NCBI RefSeq assembly: GCF_903645315.1
Contig: NZ_CAHJXL010000001.1
Location: 1,974,001 to 2,038,000 of the forward strand
Direction: 5' to 3'
Source of the DNA: Victivallis sp. Marseille-Q1083
Lineage (GTDB): Bacteria > Verrucomicrobiota > Lentisphaeria > Victivallales > Victivallaceae
DNA length: 64,000 nt
Below the pieces are notes generated by a model. That model was given only the letters and a program-made list of their open reading frames with translations. It had not been told where the DNA came from and ran no database searches. Within the stretch, counting starts at the first letter, position 1, and each line of letters starts with the position of its first letter. Of the stretch, positions 16,532-23,419 are shown piece after piece. Made by a program: the position numbers and the translations under genes.

Positions 16532-16614
16532 TCACTTTCAACTTTCAAACTTTCAACTCTCAACTCTCAACTCTTCCCCAACTTTCAACTTTCAAACTTT
16601 CAACTCTTAACTCT
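16532..16614. repeat. TTGAAAG repeat, solitary copy
   Basis: Two units of CAACTTTCAACTTTCAAACT followed by CAACTCTCAACTC or CAACTCTTAACTC fill the gap between tail tube and chaperone. They lie directly upstream of the chaperone start and replace any usual ribosome binding site. Confidence 0.85.
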
Positions 16615-16616
16615 TC

Positions 16617-17063
16617 TTACTCTTCCTCGGCCGGAACGTAGGGTACGCCGTCGATCTTCACGAAATCCGGGCTGGTCACGTCGAACGGCAGTTCGAAAGC
16701 GGCTTCGTCCGAACTCGACTTGTCGATATCCAGGAGCTTGTTGACTTTTACCAGGCAGCCGAACACCTCGATCTTCAATTCGTCGTTGTCGCCGGCGGTG
16801 GCGAACGCCACAATGTCGAACGTGTCCATCTCCTGCCAGCTTCCGGCCGCTTTTGCCAGTTCGGTAAACGCCCGGAGGCCGTCGCGGTCGACGGTGATGG
16901 TTCCGGAGGCTTCCACGTCGCCGCGCAGCCGCCCGTTCGGCCGGCCGTTCCGCTTGGCGGTGGTCGAGTTGTCGGTAATGTCGAGGGTGAATTTCTGCAC
17001 TTTCAGCGCCGCGACGCCGAGGTCGAGCGTGAAGCTCATGCCGTTGAATCTTTTTACAGTCAT
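16617..17063 (-). CDS. Tail tube protein, DUF2597 (HP1 family)
   Basis: 148 residues. Diagnostic stretches are TLDITDNSTTAKRNGRPNG, GDVEASGTITVDRDGLRAF, KAAGSWQEMDTFDI and the end VTSPDFVKIDGVPYV. DUF2597 proteins are the tube subunits of HP1/K139-type contractile tails. The start follows AAGGAGAA, and the gene lies 18 bases after the sheath stop in the same operon. Confidence 0.85.
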   Translation of the reverse strand: MTVKRFNGMSFTLDLGVAALKVQKFTLDITDNSTTAKRNGRPNGRLRGDVEASGTITVDRDGLRAFTELAKAAGSWQEMDTFDIVAFATAGDNDELKIEVFGCLVKVNKLLDIDKSSSDEAAFELPFDVTSPDFVKIDGVPYVPAEEE

Positions 17064-17081
17064 AATATCGGGTTCTCCTTA

Positions 17082-18200
17082 TTAGTCGTTGGACAAATCC
17101 AATCCCAGATACACAGTAATCTTCTTCGGGCAGTTGTAGGGTTGCGCGGTGATGGCGATCGCCACCTCGGTCTTGCCCGTCCAGGTGATGGCGATCGCGT
17201 CGTCGCCGGGCGGATAGATCATCGCCGGAAATTCAATCCCGCCCATCACGAAAGATTTTGCCGCGTCGCGCAGCGGCCCGGCGAAATAAGTCTTATTCTG
17301 GGCAATCGACGCGGCGGTGCTGTTCAGCCGCCGGTCGCCGATCCGCCGGATCGCCCGGATTCGGACGCGGCGCGCCAGGTAGTCGATAATCCGCCGGTAC
17401 TCCACCACCTGGAAGTCGCCGCCCTCGGCGTCGAGCATCGGATGGTCAGCCCAGTAAATGCCGTCGTAGCCCGGATACCACTGGGGGACGCTGAACCGCG
17501 CCTCGGCCAGCGCCTTGATCGTCGGCATATCCAGCGGCGCTCCCGGCCCGTCGACCGGAGCCGCGCCGAGGCCGGTCACCGCGCCGGTCATCGTCCGCAT
17601 CGGCGTGTCGGCGATCGAGGCGGACGGATTGCACAAGCGGCCGCACACCGCGCCCAGGTTGTTGCCGTGCAGCAGCGGCACGATCGCCACCCGGTCGGCG
17701 GCGACGCCGGTATTCAGTTCTTTGAGCTTGGCCAGGTAGGCCGACCAGCTTTCGGCCGAACCGATCGAGGCGCAACAAAGGTTCACAAAAACGAATTTCG
17801 CATAGCGCGAAACGATGCTTTCGGCGCAGCTCTGCGCCGCCAGGACTTCCGCCTGGCTGCTTACCGGGTCACAGACTGCGATCGCTTCGACGTTCAAATC
17901 GTGCGGTTTTTCCAGCGCGGCCAAAACCGCGGTTTTCCAGTCCTCGTCCGCCTCCAGCGCGATCGCGTAGGCGAAAAATTCCGTGTCTTGCGCGTTGGCG
18001 ACCGCCGCGGCGAGTTGCGTTTTAAGGTTGCTCGCCCCGGCGCCGAACAAACTGTCCAGGTCGCTGCCGGCGCCGACGGTCAGAATGCCCGCCTGTGCGC
18101 CGTCCGCCGCCGTCCCCACGTACAGAAAAGTTTTCTCGCACTGCTTGAACGCGCCCTGCGAATCGTTGACCTGTGTTACCGTAACGCTGCCGATTGCCAT
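17082..18200 (-). CDS. Tail sheath protein, DUF2586 family
   Basis: 372 residues. MAIGSVTVTQVNDSQGA at the N-terminus and the run VEYRRIIDYLARRVRIRAI then NSTAASIAQNK and YLGLDLSND match DUF2586 proteins of HP1/K139-type phages. These take the place of the contractile sheath. AAAAGGAAAAAATT precedes the ATG. It heads the tail block of this operon. Confidence 0.85.
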   Translation of the reverse strand: MAIGSVTVTQVNDSQGAFKQCEKTFLYVGTAADGAQAGILTVGAGSDLDSLFGAGASNLKTQLAAAVANAQDTEFFAYAIALEADEDWKTAVLAALEKPHDLNVEAIAVCDPVSSQAEVLAAQSCAESIVSRYAKFVFVNLCCASIGSAESWSAYLAKLKELNTGVAADRVAIVPLLHGNNLGAVCGRLCNPSASIADTPMRTMTGAVTGLGAAPVDGPGAPLDMPTIKALAEARFSVPQWYPGYDGIYWADHPMLDAEGGDFQVVEYRRIIDYLARRVRIRAIRRIGDRRLNSTAASIAQNKTYFAGPLRDAAKSFVMGGIEFPAMIYPPGDDAIAITWTGKTEVAIAITAQPYNCPKKITVYLGLDLSND

Positions 18201-18230
18201 AATTTTTTCCTTTTTTTTTAAGATTTTTCC

Positions 18231-18259
18231 TTGAAAAACCTAACGTTTGCTTATATATT
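18231..18259 (+). promoter_or_regulatory. Promoter of DUF4160 pair 2
   Basis: TTGAAA, 17 bases, TATATT, 27 bases before the DUF4160 start. The spacer contains AACCTAACGTTTG, similar to a motif upstream of pair 1. Confidence 0.65.
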
Positions 18260-18286
18260 TTATGAACTGAGCTTAAGGATTGCATC

Positions 18287-18526
18287 ATGCCGATAATATT
18301 TTATTTTAAAGGATTCGCCATCAAGTTTTGGTTGAACGAGGAATCGCGCTGTCATGTCCATGCCGTAAGTCCCGAGGCCAAAATAAAAATCTGGCTGGAG
18401 CCGAAGATTGAAGTGGCGCAGATTGCCGGCAACATAAATCCATCGTTGTTGAATGAACTACTGAAAGAGGTGAAAAAGCATGAACGGGAATGTCGAAAAA
18501 AGTGGAATGAACGTTTTCCAGGCTGA
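18287..18526 (+). CDS. DUF4160 domain protein, copy 2
   Basis: 79 residues: FYFKGFAIKFWLNEESRCHV then HAVSPEAKIKIWLEPKIEVA. Same fold and partner as at 10413, but the two copies are divergent, so they are not a recent duplication. It is inserted against the structural operon between tail sheath and gpS. The last 47 bases overlap DUF2442. Confidence 0.78.
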   Translation: MPIIFYFKGFAIKFWLNEESRCHVHAVSPEAKIKIWLEPKIEVAQIAGNINPSLLNELLKEVKKHERECRKKWNERFPG

Positions 18527-18896
18527 GTTTCTCAGTCTCGACCAGGAAGGAATTCATGTTGTGATTCACGGGCGGAACTACCACCTGAAGCACGCGGATT
18601 ATCCTTGGTTCCGTTATTGCACTCTGGAAGAACTGTGCCATGTCACCGCCGACCGTTGGGGCGTTTACTGGCCTCAGGCCGAAATCGACTTGGAAATCGA
18701 ATCCCTGGAACATCCGGAAAATTATCCGCTCAAGGTCAGCGTCGACAAGTGGATGGAAATCCGCCGCCGCAAGGCTGCCGCCGTCATGGGCCGGATGACT
18801 TCCGCCCGCAAGGCTTCCGCCAGCCGCGCCAACGGCGCCAAAGGCGGCCGCCCGAAGAAGACCGCCGCTCCCGCTCCGGAATTGGCCGGTCATTAA
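18480..18896 (+). CDS. DUF2442 domain protein, copy 2
   Basis: 138 residues. The DUF2442 core (AEFLSLDQEGIHVVIHGRNY, YPWFRYCTLEELC, WGVYWPQAEIDLEIESLEHP) is followed by a basic tail with SRANGAKGGRPKK. That tail is almost identical to the one in copy 1, although the cores differ. Translation is coupled to DUF4160. The following hairpin at 18916-18947 with a T-run can terminate transcription. Confidence 0.78.
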   Translation: MNGNVEKSGMNVFQAEFLSLDQEGIHVVIHGRNYHLKHADYPWFRYCTLEELCHVTADRWGVYWPQAEIDLEIESLEHPENYPLKVSVDKWMEIRRRKAAAVMGRMTSARKASASRANGAKGGRPKKTAAPAPELAGH

Positions 18897-18913
18897 TTCT
18901 TCCGCGTTTCCGC

Positions 18914-18952
18914 ATACCGCGGCTTGACAAACGTCAAATGCCGCGGTATTTT
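18914..18952 (+). promoter_or_regulatory. Hairpin with embedded promoter, leader of cassette 1
   Basis: ACCGCGGC and GCCGCGGT arms enclose TTGAC-AAAC-GTCAA, followed by TATTTTTAT. The same bases give TTGACA, 17 bases, TATTTT. The counterpart at 29471-29508 keeps the TTGACAAACGTT core, the 17-base spacing and the pairing of the arms while changing the arm bases. It may be terminator of DUF2442, promoter of the cassette, or both. Confidence 0.6.
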
Positions 18953-19076
18953 TATTTCCAGTTGCGATTAACGTCGCAACTCGCCAAGTCAACCGCGGAG
19001 CTACCAACTCCGGAAAATGGCGTGAGGTTGATTTTTTTATGTATGTTGCAAAACAGCATAAAAAGGGTACAATTTT

Positions 19077-19150
19077 AGGCTTTTGGAGGAAACCGTTACG
19101 GGTGGTGCCGGCGGGATGGTGCGTTAACACCGAATCCAAAAGCCTTTTTT
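19077..19150 (+). ncRNA. Structured leader RNA of cassette 1
   Basis: AGGCTTTTGGA and TCCAAAAGCCT form an 11-bp closing stem followed by a T-run. Inside are CCGTTACGG and GGTG-CGTTAA-CACC hairpins. TTGCAA, 16 bases, TACAAT just upstream (19046-19073) could start it. The copy at 29285-29366 has GGGCTTTTGTG pairing with CACAAAAGCCC: the base pairs change together, which supports a conserved RNA structure. It resembles no riboswitch class that I recognise. Confidence 0.55.
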
Positions 19151-19170
19151 GCGCCCGCGGAGGTTTTCTC

Positions 19171-19428
19171 ATGAGAAACCGTTTCACCAGTTGGCAGCCC
19201 TCGTTCCGGGAGCTGGTCGCGCTGAAAGTCGAACTGTCCAAACTCCGGAAGCAGACCGCGCGGCTCCGCGAACGGCTTGCGGCGCTCGGCCTGGCGGACG
19301 CGGAACTGCCGGAACTCTCCGACGTGCAGCCCGCATACGCGGCGATCGGCCGCGAAATCGTTTCCCGGAGGCTCTGCCCGTGTTTCAGCGTTTGCGCGAA
19401 AGCGCAGGGAAAGGCGGTGTCGAAATGA
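19171..19428 (+). CDS. Cassette gene A, copy 1: 85-residue coiled-coil protein
   Basis: FRELVALKVELSKLRKQTAR and LRERLAALG predict a coiled coil. A cysteine cluster LCPCFSVCAK lies near the C-terminus. Start ATG follows GGAGG. About 80 percent of residues match copy 2 at 29013-29270. It overlaps gene B by ATGA. No family recognised. Confidence 0.75.
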   Translation: MRNRFTSWQPSFRELVALKVELSKLRKQTARLRERLAALGLADAELPELSDVQPAYAAIGREIVSRRLCPCFSVCAKAQGKAVSK

Positions 19429-19802
19429 GCGGCGGAATCATCGACTCGTGCAAACCGGGCATTTTCGCCGGGCCGAACGAACTGGAACGCCTCGCCGGCA
19501 TCCAGCGGAAATTGACGCTGGTCGGAGTTGCGGAACGGCGGCACGCCTCGCTCTATTTTGAATCCCGGATGGTGCCGGCCCATACGCTGGTCGACGTCCC
19601 GATGGACAAGCTGCGCCGGCTGCTCGGCAGCGATTATCCGGAGCTGGACAAGCTCAACGACCGGCAAATCGCCTCGGTCTGCGCGCTCCTGGCCAACTCC
19701 TGCAACGACCTCAAATACCGCCTCGGCGAAGCGGTGCTGGAATGTCCCGGGCTTGCCGACGCCGAACGGTCGGTGGTTTACCTGGCGATCATCAACGCCT
19801 GA
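19425..19802 (+). CDS. Cassette gene B: 125-residue unknown protein
   Basis: ATGA overlap with gene A implies coupled translation. It is a soluble, mildly acidic protein with SVCALLANSCNDLKYRLGEA near the middle of its C-terminal half. It is present only in cassette 1; in copy 2 all but its first four codons has been deleted. No function can be assigned. Confidence 0.7.
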   Translation: MSGGIIDSCKPGIFAGPNELERLAGIQRKLTLVGVAERRHASLYFESRMVPAHTLVDVPMDKLRRLLGSDYPELDKLNDRQIASVCALLANSCNDLKYRLGEAVLECPGLADAERSVVYLAIINA

Positions 19803-19817
19803 ACGGAGATAAAAGCG

Positions 19818-20063
19818 ATGAAAAATCAGACCGAAAACTTGTTGGCCGCCGACTTCAGCGGCGAAAACCGTCAGGAAATCATGCACCGCTTCATCACCGC
19901 GCACCCGATGCTTGCCGGGCTGCGGCCGGAGCAGACCGTTGAAATCGTCCGGCTGGTCGATTACGCGAACGGCGTTTTGAAAGAGCAGCTCCGCGGCGAA
20001 TTGCGGAAATCCGGGTTGAACACCCGTCAAATCCGGCTGCTGCTGCCGATGCTGTTCAGTTAG
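19818..20063 (+). CDS. Cassette gene C, copy 1: 81-residue helical protein
   Basis: ATG at 19818 after CGGAGATAAAAG. The last 60 residues (IMHRFITAHPMLAGLRPEQT onward) are almost identical to those of copy 2 at 28747-29016. That level of conservation in base and protein suggests recent duplication or selection. Helical, charged, no membrane segment, no family recognised. Confidence 0.75.
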   Translation: MKNQTENLLAADFSGENRQEIMHRFITAHPMLAGLRPEQTVEIVRLVDYANGVLKEQLRGELRKSGLNTRQIRLLLPMLFS

Positions 20064-20073
20064 GAGCCCGGCC

Positions 20074-20202
20074 ATGAATGACCCGCCGGTCAAAGGCGGC
20101 TGCGGCCATTCGGACGCGGAAGCCGAGTTCTCCGGGCTGGCCGGCGGCTGGTGCCTGATCGCGGCGGCCCTGTTCGCCGTCGTCGCGGCATTCGCGGCAT
20201 AA
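20074..20202 (+). CDS. Cassette gene D, copy 1: 42-residue membrane peptide
   Basis: Start follows AGGAGCCC. The N-terminal half PVKGGCGHSDAEAEFSG is soluble with Cys and His. The C-terminal half (CLIAAALFAVVAAFAA) is one membrane helix. Copy 2 at 28608-28736 keeps KGGCGHSDAEA exactly and varies the helix, so the soluble part is probably the functional one. Confidence 0.7.
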   Translation: MNDPPVKGGCGHSDAEAEFSGLAGGWCLIAAALFAVVAAFAA

Positions 20203-20219
20203 GCCAACCATTCCAACCC

Positions 20220-20252
20220 GGCGGCCAATAAAACGGCCGCCGTTTTTCTTTT
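20220..20252 (+). terminator. Terminator of cassette 1
   Basis: GGCGGCC-AATAAAAC-GGCCGCC followed by GTTTTTCTTTT. Perfect 7-bp stem with T-run. It ends 14 bases before the convergent gpS stop. Confidence 0.85.
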
Positions 20253-20265
20253 CGCATCGCCCACT

Positions 20266-20958
20266 TCAGTTCACCAGATGTTGATAATTTTTCTTTTTGA
20301 ACTTCACCTCAAGGTCGCGCAGCATGGCGTCGCCCCACAGCTTGCGCTGCTTCGGGTTCGCGCCCAGGAACGGCCGCGCCGGCGTTTTAATGTTCCAGGA
20401 CGCTTTCACTTTCTTCAGATAACCGGCGGCCAGCGACACCGGAACATTCTCCATAATCCATTTCAGCGGCCGACGAAATCCGCACCGGATCAATTCGGCG
20501 GCCAGCTTTCTATCGCACTTTTCCAGCCATTGTTTGCCAGGATCCGCGACGAGGTTCTCCAGCTTTGCCCGCTGGTATTCTTCAATTCCGCCATACTGCT
20601 GCCGATAAGCGACTTCGCCGACCGAGATTTTGCGCCGGCCGCCGTCTTTCATTTTGGTCGGCTTGTACGGGAAATACACTTCGGCGGCATTGTCGCCGAC
20701 CATCCGGACGCCCATCCAGCGCCCTTTGGCGATTTTTTTCAGCATCGGCCCGGTCTTGCCGGAACGCGGACTGCGCGGCGCGAACGGCGCGCCGTCCACC
20801 GTCTTCTGCCGCTCGGTATTCTTGCGGGCCTGCATTTTCGCCAGGTAGCCGACCCGCTTCAGGTACCGCCGCTTTTCCGCCGGCGACAGCTGCAGCAGTT
20901 TCACCGCCTCCAGCGCCTCCTTCATGCCGATCATTTTCATTTGTACGGCGTCAGCCAT
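20266..20958 (-). CDS. Tail completion / virion morphogenesis protein (gpS-like)
   Basis: 230 residues from the ATG at 20958 (AGGAATAACACG upstream). Family features are NTERQKTVDGAPFAPRS at about 45 and the C-terminal ARPFLGANPKQRK with DLEVKFKKK. P2 gpS and Mu gpG relatives help complete or join the tail. It starts 4 bases after the gpR stop. An internal insertion makes it longer than the roughly 150 residues of P2 gpS. Confidence 0.8.
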   Translation of the reverse strand: MADAVQMKMIGMKEALEAVKLLQLSPAEKRRYLKRVGYLAKMQARKNTERQKTVDGAPFAPRSPRSGKTGPMLKKIAKGRWMGVRMVGDNAAEVYFPYKPTKMKDGGRRKISVGEVAYRQQYGGIEEYQRAKLENLVADPGKQWLEKCDRKLAAELIRCGFRRPLKWIMENVPVSLAAGYLKKVKASWNIKTPARPFLGANPKQRKLWGDAMLRDLEVKFKKKNYQHLVN

Positions 20959-20962
20959 CGTG

Positions 20963-21457
20963 TTATTCCTCCGACTCGGTCGGCGCCTGATTGACGGTGC
21001 CGCGCTCGGCGTAATCGACCAGGTATTCGGCGACGCTCCATTTGCGGCCGCACCAGTCCAGCGCCTCCGGATCGTCGTCACCGGCCGGCGCCAGGTAGAC
21101 CGGGTCGACAAACTCGACCGGCAACAGCACATCGATCAGCGTGTCGTCGTCCAGCGGGATGATTTCAGCCTCCGGATCCGGCAGCTTGTATGCGCCGCGG
21201 GTGTCGTCGTTGTCGTCGAGCCACGACCGCACGTACAGCGCCAGCAGCGACAACTGCGCTTCGGGCAGGCGCTCAATATAAATCCGGCCCGTGTAACGGA
21301 AATTGCAGAGGTGGTAGCCGTCTTCCGTTTCGTTGTGCCCGCCCTCCGGCAGCGCCAGCTTGTCGATCCAGGCGTCGAACTGCTCCGGCCGAATGCCGAG
21401 CAGAGTTAATTTTGTTTTGAGATACTTCCGCAATTCGTCAAATCGGTTTCTGATCAT
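20963..21457 (-). CDS. Tail completion protein R (P2 gpR family)
   Basis: 164 residues from the ATG at 21457. IRNRFDELRKYLKTKL and YTGRIYIERLPEAQLSLLAL followed by VRSWLDDND fit the P2 gpR pattern (head-proximal tail end). Its ribosome binding site GGGGGA is the terminal part of a dispersed hairpin repeat (21460 onward), as for the collar gene. Confidence 0.78.
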   Translation of the reverse strand: MIRNRFDELRKYLKTKLTLLGIRPEQFDAWIDKLALPEGGHNETEDGYHLCNFRYTGRIYIERLPEAQLSLLALYVRSWLDDNDDTRGAYKLPDPEAEIIPLDDDTLIDVLLPVEFVDPVYLAPAGDDDPEALDWCGRKWSVAEYLVDYAERGTVNQAPTESEE

Positions 21458-21459
21458 GA

Positions 21460-21845
21460 TTCCCCCAAAAGTTGCCACCCGTCGGCCACGGGCCTCGGGT
21501 CTTTTTTTCGCTTCGCTTCAAAAAGCTGCGGGTACTTTTCGTAGCCCCTTGTGGGGTGCTGGCAACCCTTCGGGTTCCCATCCCCGCTCTCCGGTGTTCC
21601 GTGCGGCTTGCGCCGGACTCGCGCCCGCGAGATTTGAACTTTTAACTTTCAAACTTTCAACTTTGAACTCCTTTCCCAAGCCGGAGGAGGCAACTTCATT
21701 TTTTTTTTCATTCCTTTCCCGCCGTTCCGAGTACGGCGCAAGCCGCACGGAGGAACAGAGGGCGTGGCCTCCAAAAAGTACCCGAAGCTTTCGGCTTTGC
21801 TGAAAGTCCCGAGGCTCAAACGCCGAGGGAGGCAACTTTTTGGAG
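21460..21845. repeat. Hairpin repeats in inverted pair, plus one TTGAAAG-type copy
   Basis: The gap between gpL and gpR holds no gene. A plus-oriented hairpin repeat (21466-21615: AAAAGTTGCCACCC, GGCCTCGGGTCTTT, GCGGGTACTTTTCG) faces a minus-oriented copy (21735-21842: GTACGGCGCAAGCCGCACGG, AAAAGTACCCG, GGAGGCAACTTTTTGG). A short AACTTTCAAACTTTCAACTT copy lies at 21640-21663. The inverted pair could form one long hairpin in the operon mRNA. Confidence 0.75.
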
Positions 21846-21847
21846 AT

Positions 21848-22302
21848 TCATATTAGCTCCACATAAATCCGGTTGTTGCCGATGATCGCGGCGATCGCGT
21901 CGGCGGCAAATTCCCGGTATTTTTCTTCGGTGGCGTCGCCGCTTTTCACTGCGTTTTCGGCTTCCTTGCGCCGGTCGGCCTCATCGTTTCGCGCAGCAGT
22001 TCCGCTTTCGCCTCGCAATAAACCGCCCGCTCGAAATAGAGCGTCAACGCGCCGACGCCATCCACCGCATCCTGCGCGATCTCCGCCATCGTCGCGGCCG
22101 TCTGCCGTTCGCGCCACCGGCGCAACTGCCGGCAGACGGTCAACCCGGCCAGCCGCAGCTGCTCGATTACAATCTCATTCGGCAATTCGGCCGGGATCCG
22201 GTACAGCCGGCGAAACTTCCCGCCGCTGATGGTCGGCCAGAACCCGCCGAAATCCACATCCGGCAACGCGTCCGGCGCGCTTTTTTCGCCCCATTGCACC
22301 AT
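21848..22302 (-). pseudogene. Head completion protein gpL, frameshifted
   Basis: The first frame (start 22302, AAAGG upstream) reads ELPNEIVIEQLRLAGLTVCR and RRWRERQTAATMAEIAQDAV, then FERAVYCEAKAELLRET, typical gpL. It then runs off family and stops at 21946. The expected remainder, DEADRRKEAENAVKSGD to AAIIGNNRIYVELI, continues in the -1 frame from about 21990 to 21848. The combined length of about 151 residues fits gpL, which finishes DNA-filled heads. No classical slippery site is at the junction, so a frameshift mutation or sequence error is more likely than programmed shifting. Confidence 0.75.
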
Positions 22303-22336
22303 TTTAACCTTTCCCGTCAGCCATCTTCCCGGCTTT

Positions 22337-22421
22337 CAATTTTCAAACTTTCAACTCTTAACTATCTTCCCTCTTCCCTCTCCCCCAACTTTCAACTTTC
22401 AAACTTTCAACTTTGAACTCG
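22337..22421. repeat. TTGAAAG-type repeats
   Basis: Two copies: CAATTTTCAAACTTTCAACT at 22337 and AACTTTCAACTTTCAAACTT plus TCAACTTTGAACTC at 22387-22421. They lie in the gene-free 355 bases between gpL and gpM. The stretch 22422-22519 shows nothing I can assign. Confidence 0.75.
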
Positions 22422-22519
22422 ATAAGGGCGGCCGGCGGTGACGGCGCGGCAGGATCAGTTCTTAAAAGGCCGATCAAGCCATCCGTCAACCGCCGCCCGC
22501 GGGGTGAGTTATTCTTCCC

Positions 22520-22640
22520 CGAAAAGTTGCCACCCTCGCCGTTTAAGGCTCGGGTCTTTTCGCTCCGCGAAAAGCTGCGGGTACTTGTCGGGGGCCCCGC
22601 TCTCCGCCATTCCGTGCGGCTTCGCCGTACTCATGGCTTC
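22520..22640. repeat. Dispersed hairpin repeat, plus orientation
   Basis: CCCCGAAAAGTTGCCACCCT, GGCTCGGGTCTTTTCGC, GCGGGTACTTGTCGG, then CCGTGCGGCTTCGCCGTACT. Here the GGGGAA end is not next to a gene start, unlike the copies at 7053 and 21460. Confidence 0.7.
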
Positions 22641-22658
22641 GAGCAAGGTACTTTTTCA

Positions 22659-23417
22659 TTATTCTTCCGTTTCCGTACCGCCGCCGCCGGCGTCCGGTTC
22701 TTTCGGCGCGCGCCGTCCGGCCTCGGCTTTTGCCGCCGCCGCCTTTTCCAGCCGGGCGATCAGGGTTTTCACCTTGACCGCTCCGGCGCCGACGTCCCGC
22801 GCCGCGACCGCATAGGCCAGCGCCTCGTCGATCGCTTCATTTTTTTCAGCGATCAGCGCCGCCAGCTTGTAGTATTTGGCCTTTATCACATCGTGCACCG
22901 GCCATTCCATCACCCGGCCGAACATGTCCGGGAAATACGGGTTCACGCTGCGGCCCGCGGCAAACTCCAGCGTCGCCCAGGTCAATACCGAATCCGCCCA
23001 GAACAGTTTCACGGTGTAGTCCTTGCCGAACGGCGGATGCGGCATCGCCTGATTGCGTTCGATCGCGGCGTCGGCCAGCCGCTGCGCGCCGGCCAGGTCG
23101 CCGATATCACAGCTCCAGATCAGACACCACATCAACACCGGGTTCTGATAATTTTCCGGCCCGGCCAGAAACGCTTCGACCATCGGCAGATATTGCGCGA
23201 GCAGCCGCTTTTTCCGTTCGCGCCTGGCTTCGCCCTGCGGCAGCTCGTGCAGCGCTTTCCGCGCGTTTTCGAGTTCCACGGTCAACAGCTCGAACGCGGC
23301 GTTTCCTTTGGCGGCGTCGGCCAGCGCCGCGGCGTCCTGCCGGCGCAGGATTTCAAGTTGCCGCCGGGCCGCTTCCTCGGCCCGCACCCGTTTCTGGTGT
23401 CGCATTCCGATGCTCAT
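22659..23417 (-). CDS. Terminase small (endonuclease) subunit, P2 gpM family
   Basis: 252 residues, close to P2 gpM. Conserved blocks are LLAQYLPMVEAFLAGPENYQ, NPVLMWCLIWSCDIGDLAGA, ADAAIERNQAMPHPPF, WATLEFAAGRSVNPYFPDMF. gpM cuts cos ends together with the gpP ATPase. Start overlaps the capsid gene end within 3 bases. The tail is Ala/Glu-rich. Confidence 0.85.
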   Translation of the reverse strand: MSIGMRHQKRVRAEEAARRQLEILRRQDAAALADAAKGNAAFELLTVELENARKALHELPQGEARRERKKRLLAQYLPMVEAFLAGPENYQNPVLMWCLIWSCDIGDLAGAQRLADAAIERNQAMPHPPFGKDYTVKLFWADSVLTWATLEFAAGRSVNPYFPDMFGRVMEWPVHDVIKAKYYKLAALIAEKNEAIDEALAYAVAARDVGAGAVKVKTLIARLEKAAAAKAEAGRRAPKEPDAGGGGTETEE

Positions 23418-23419
23418 GA

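Noticed and set aside
19077-19150. Cobalamin or other known riboswitch
   Set aside because: Some GGTGCCGG-like words occur, but conserved cores of known classes are absent.
18321-20264. 647-codon minus-strand frame
   Set aside because: Antisense to DUF pair 2 and cassette 1, which have promoters, ribosome sites and duplicated, conserved proteins on the plus strand.
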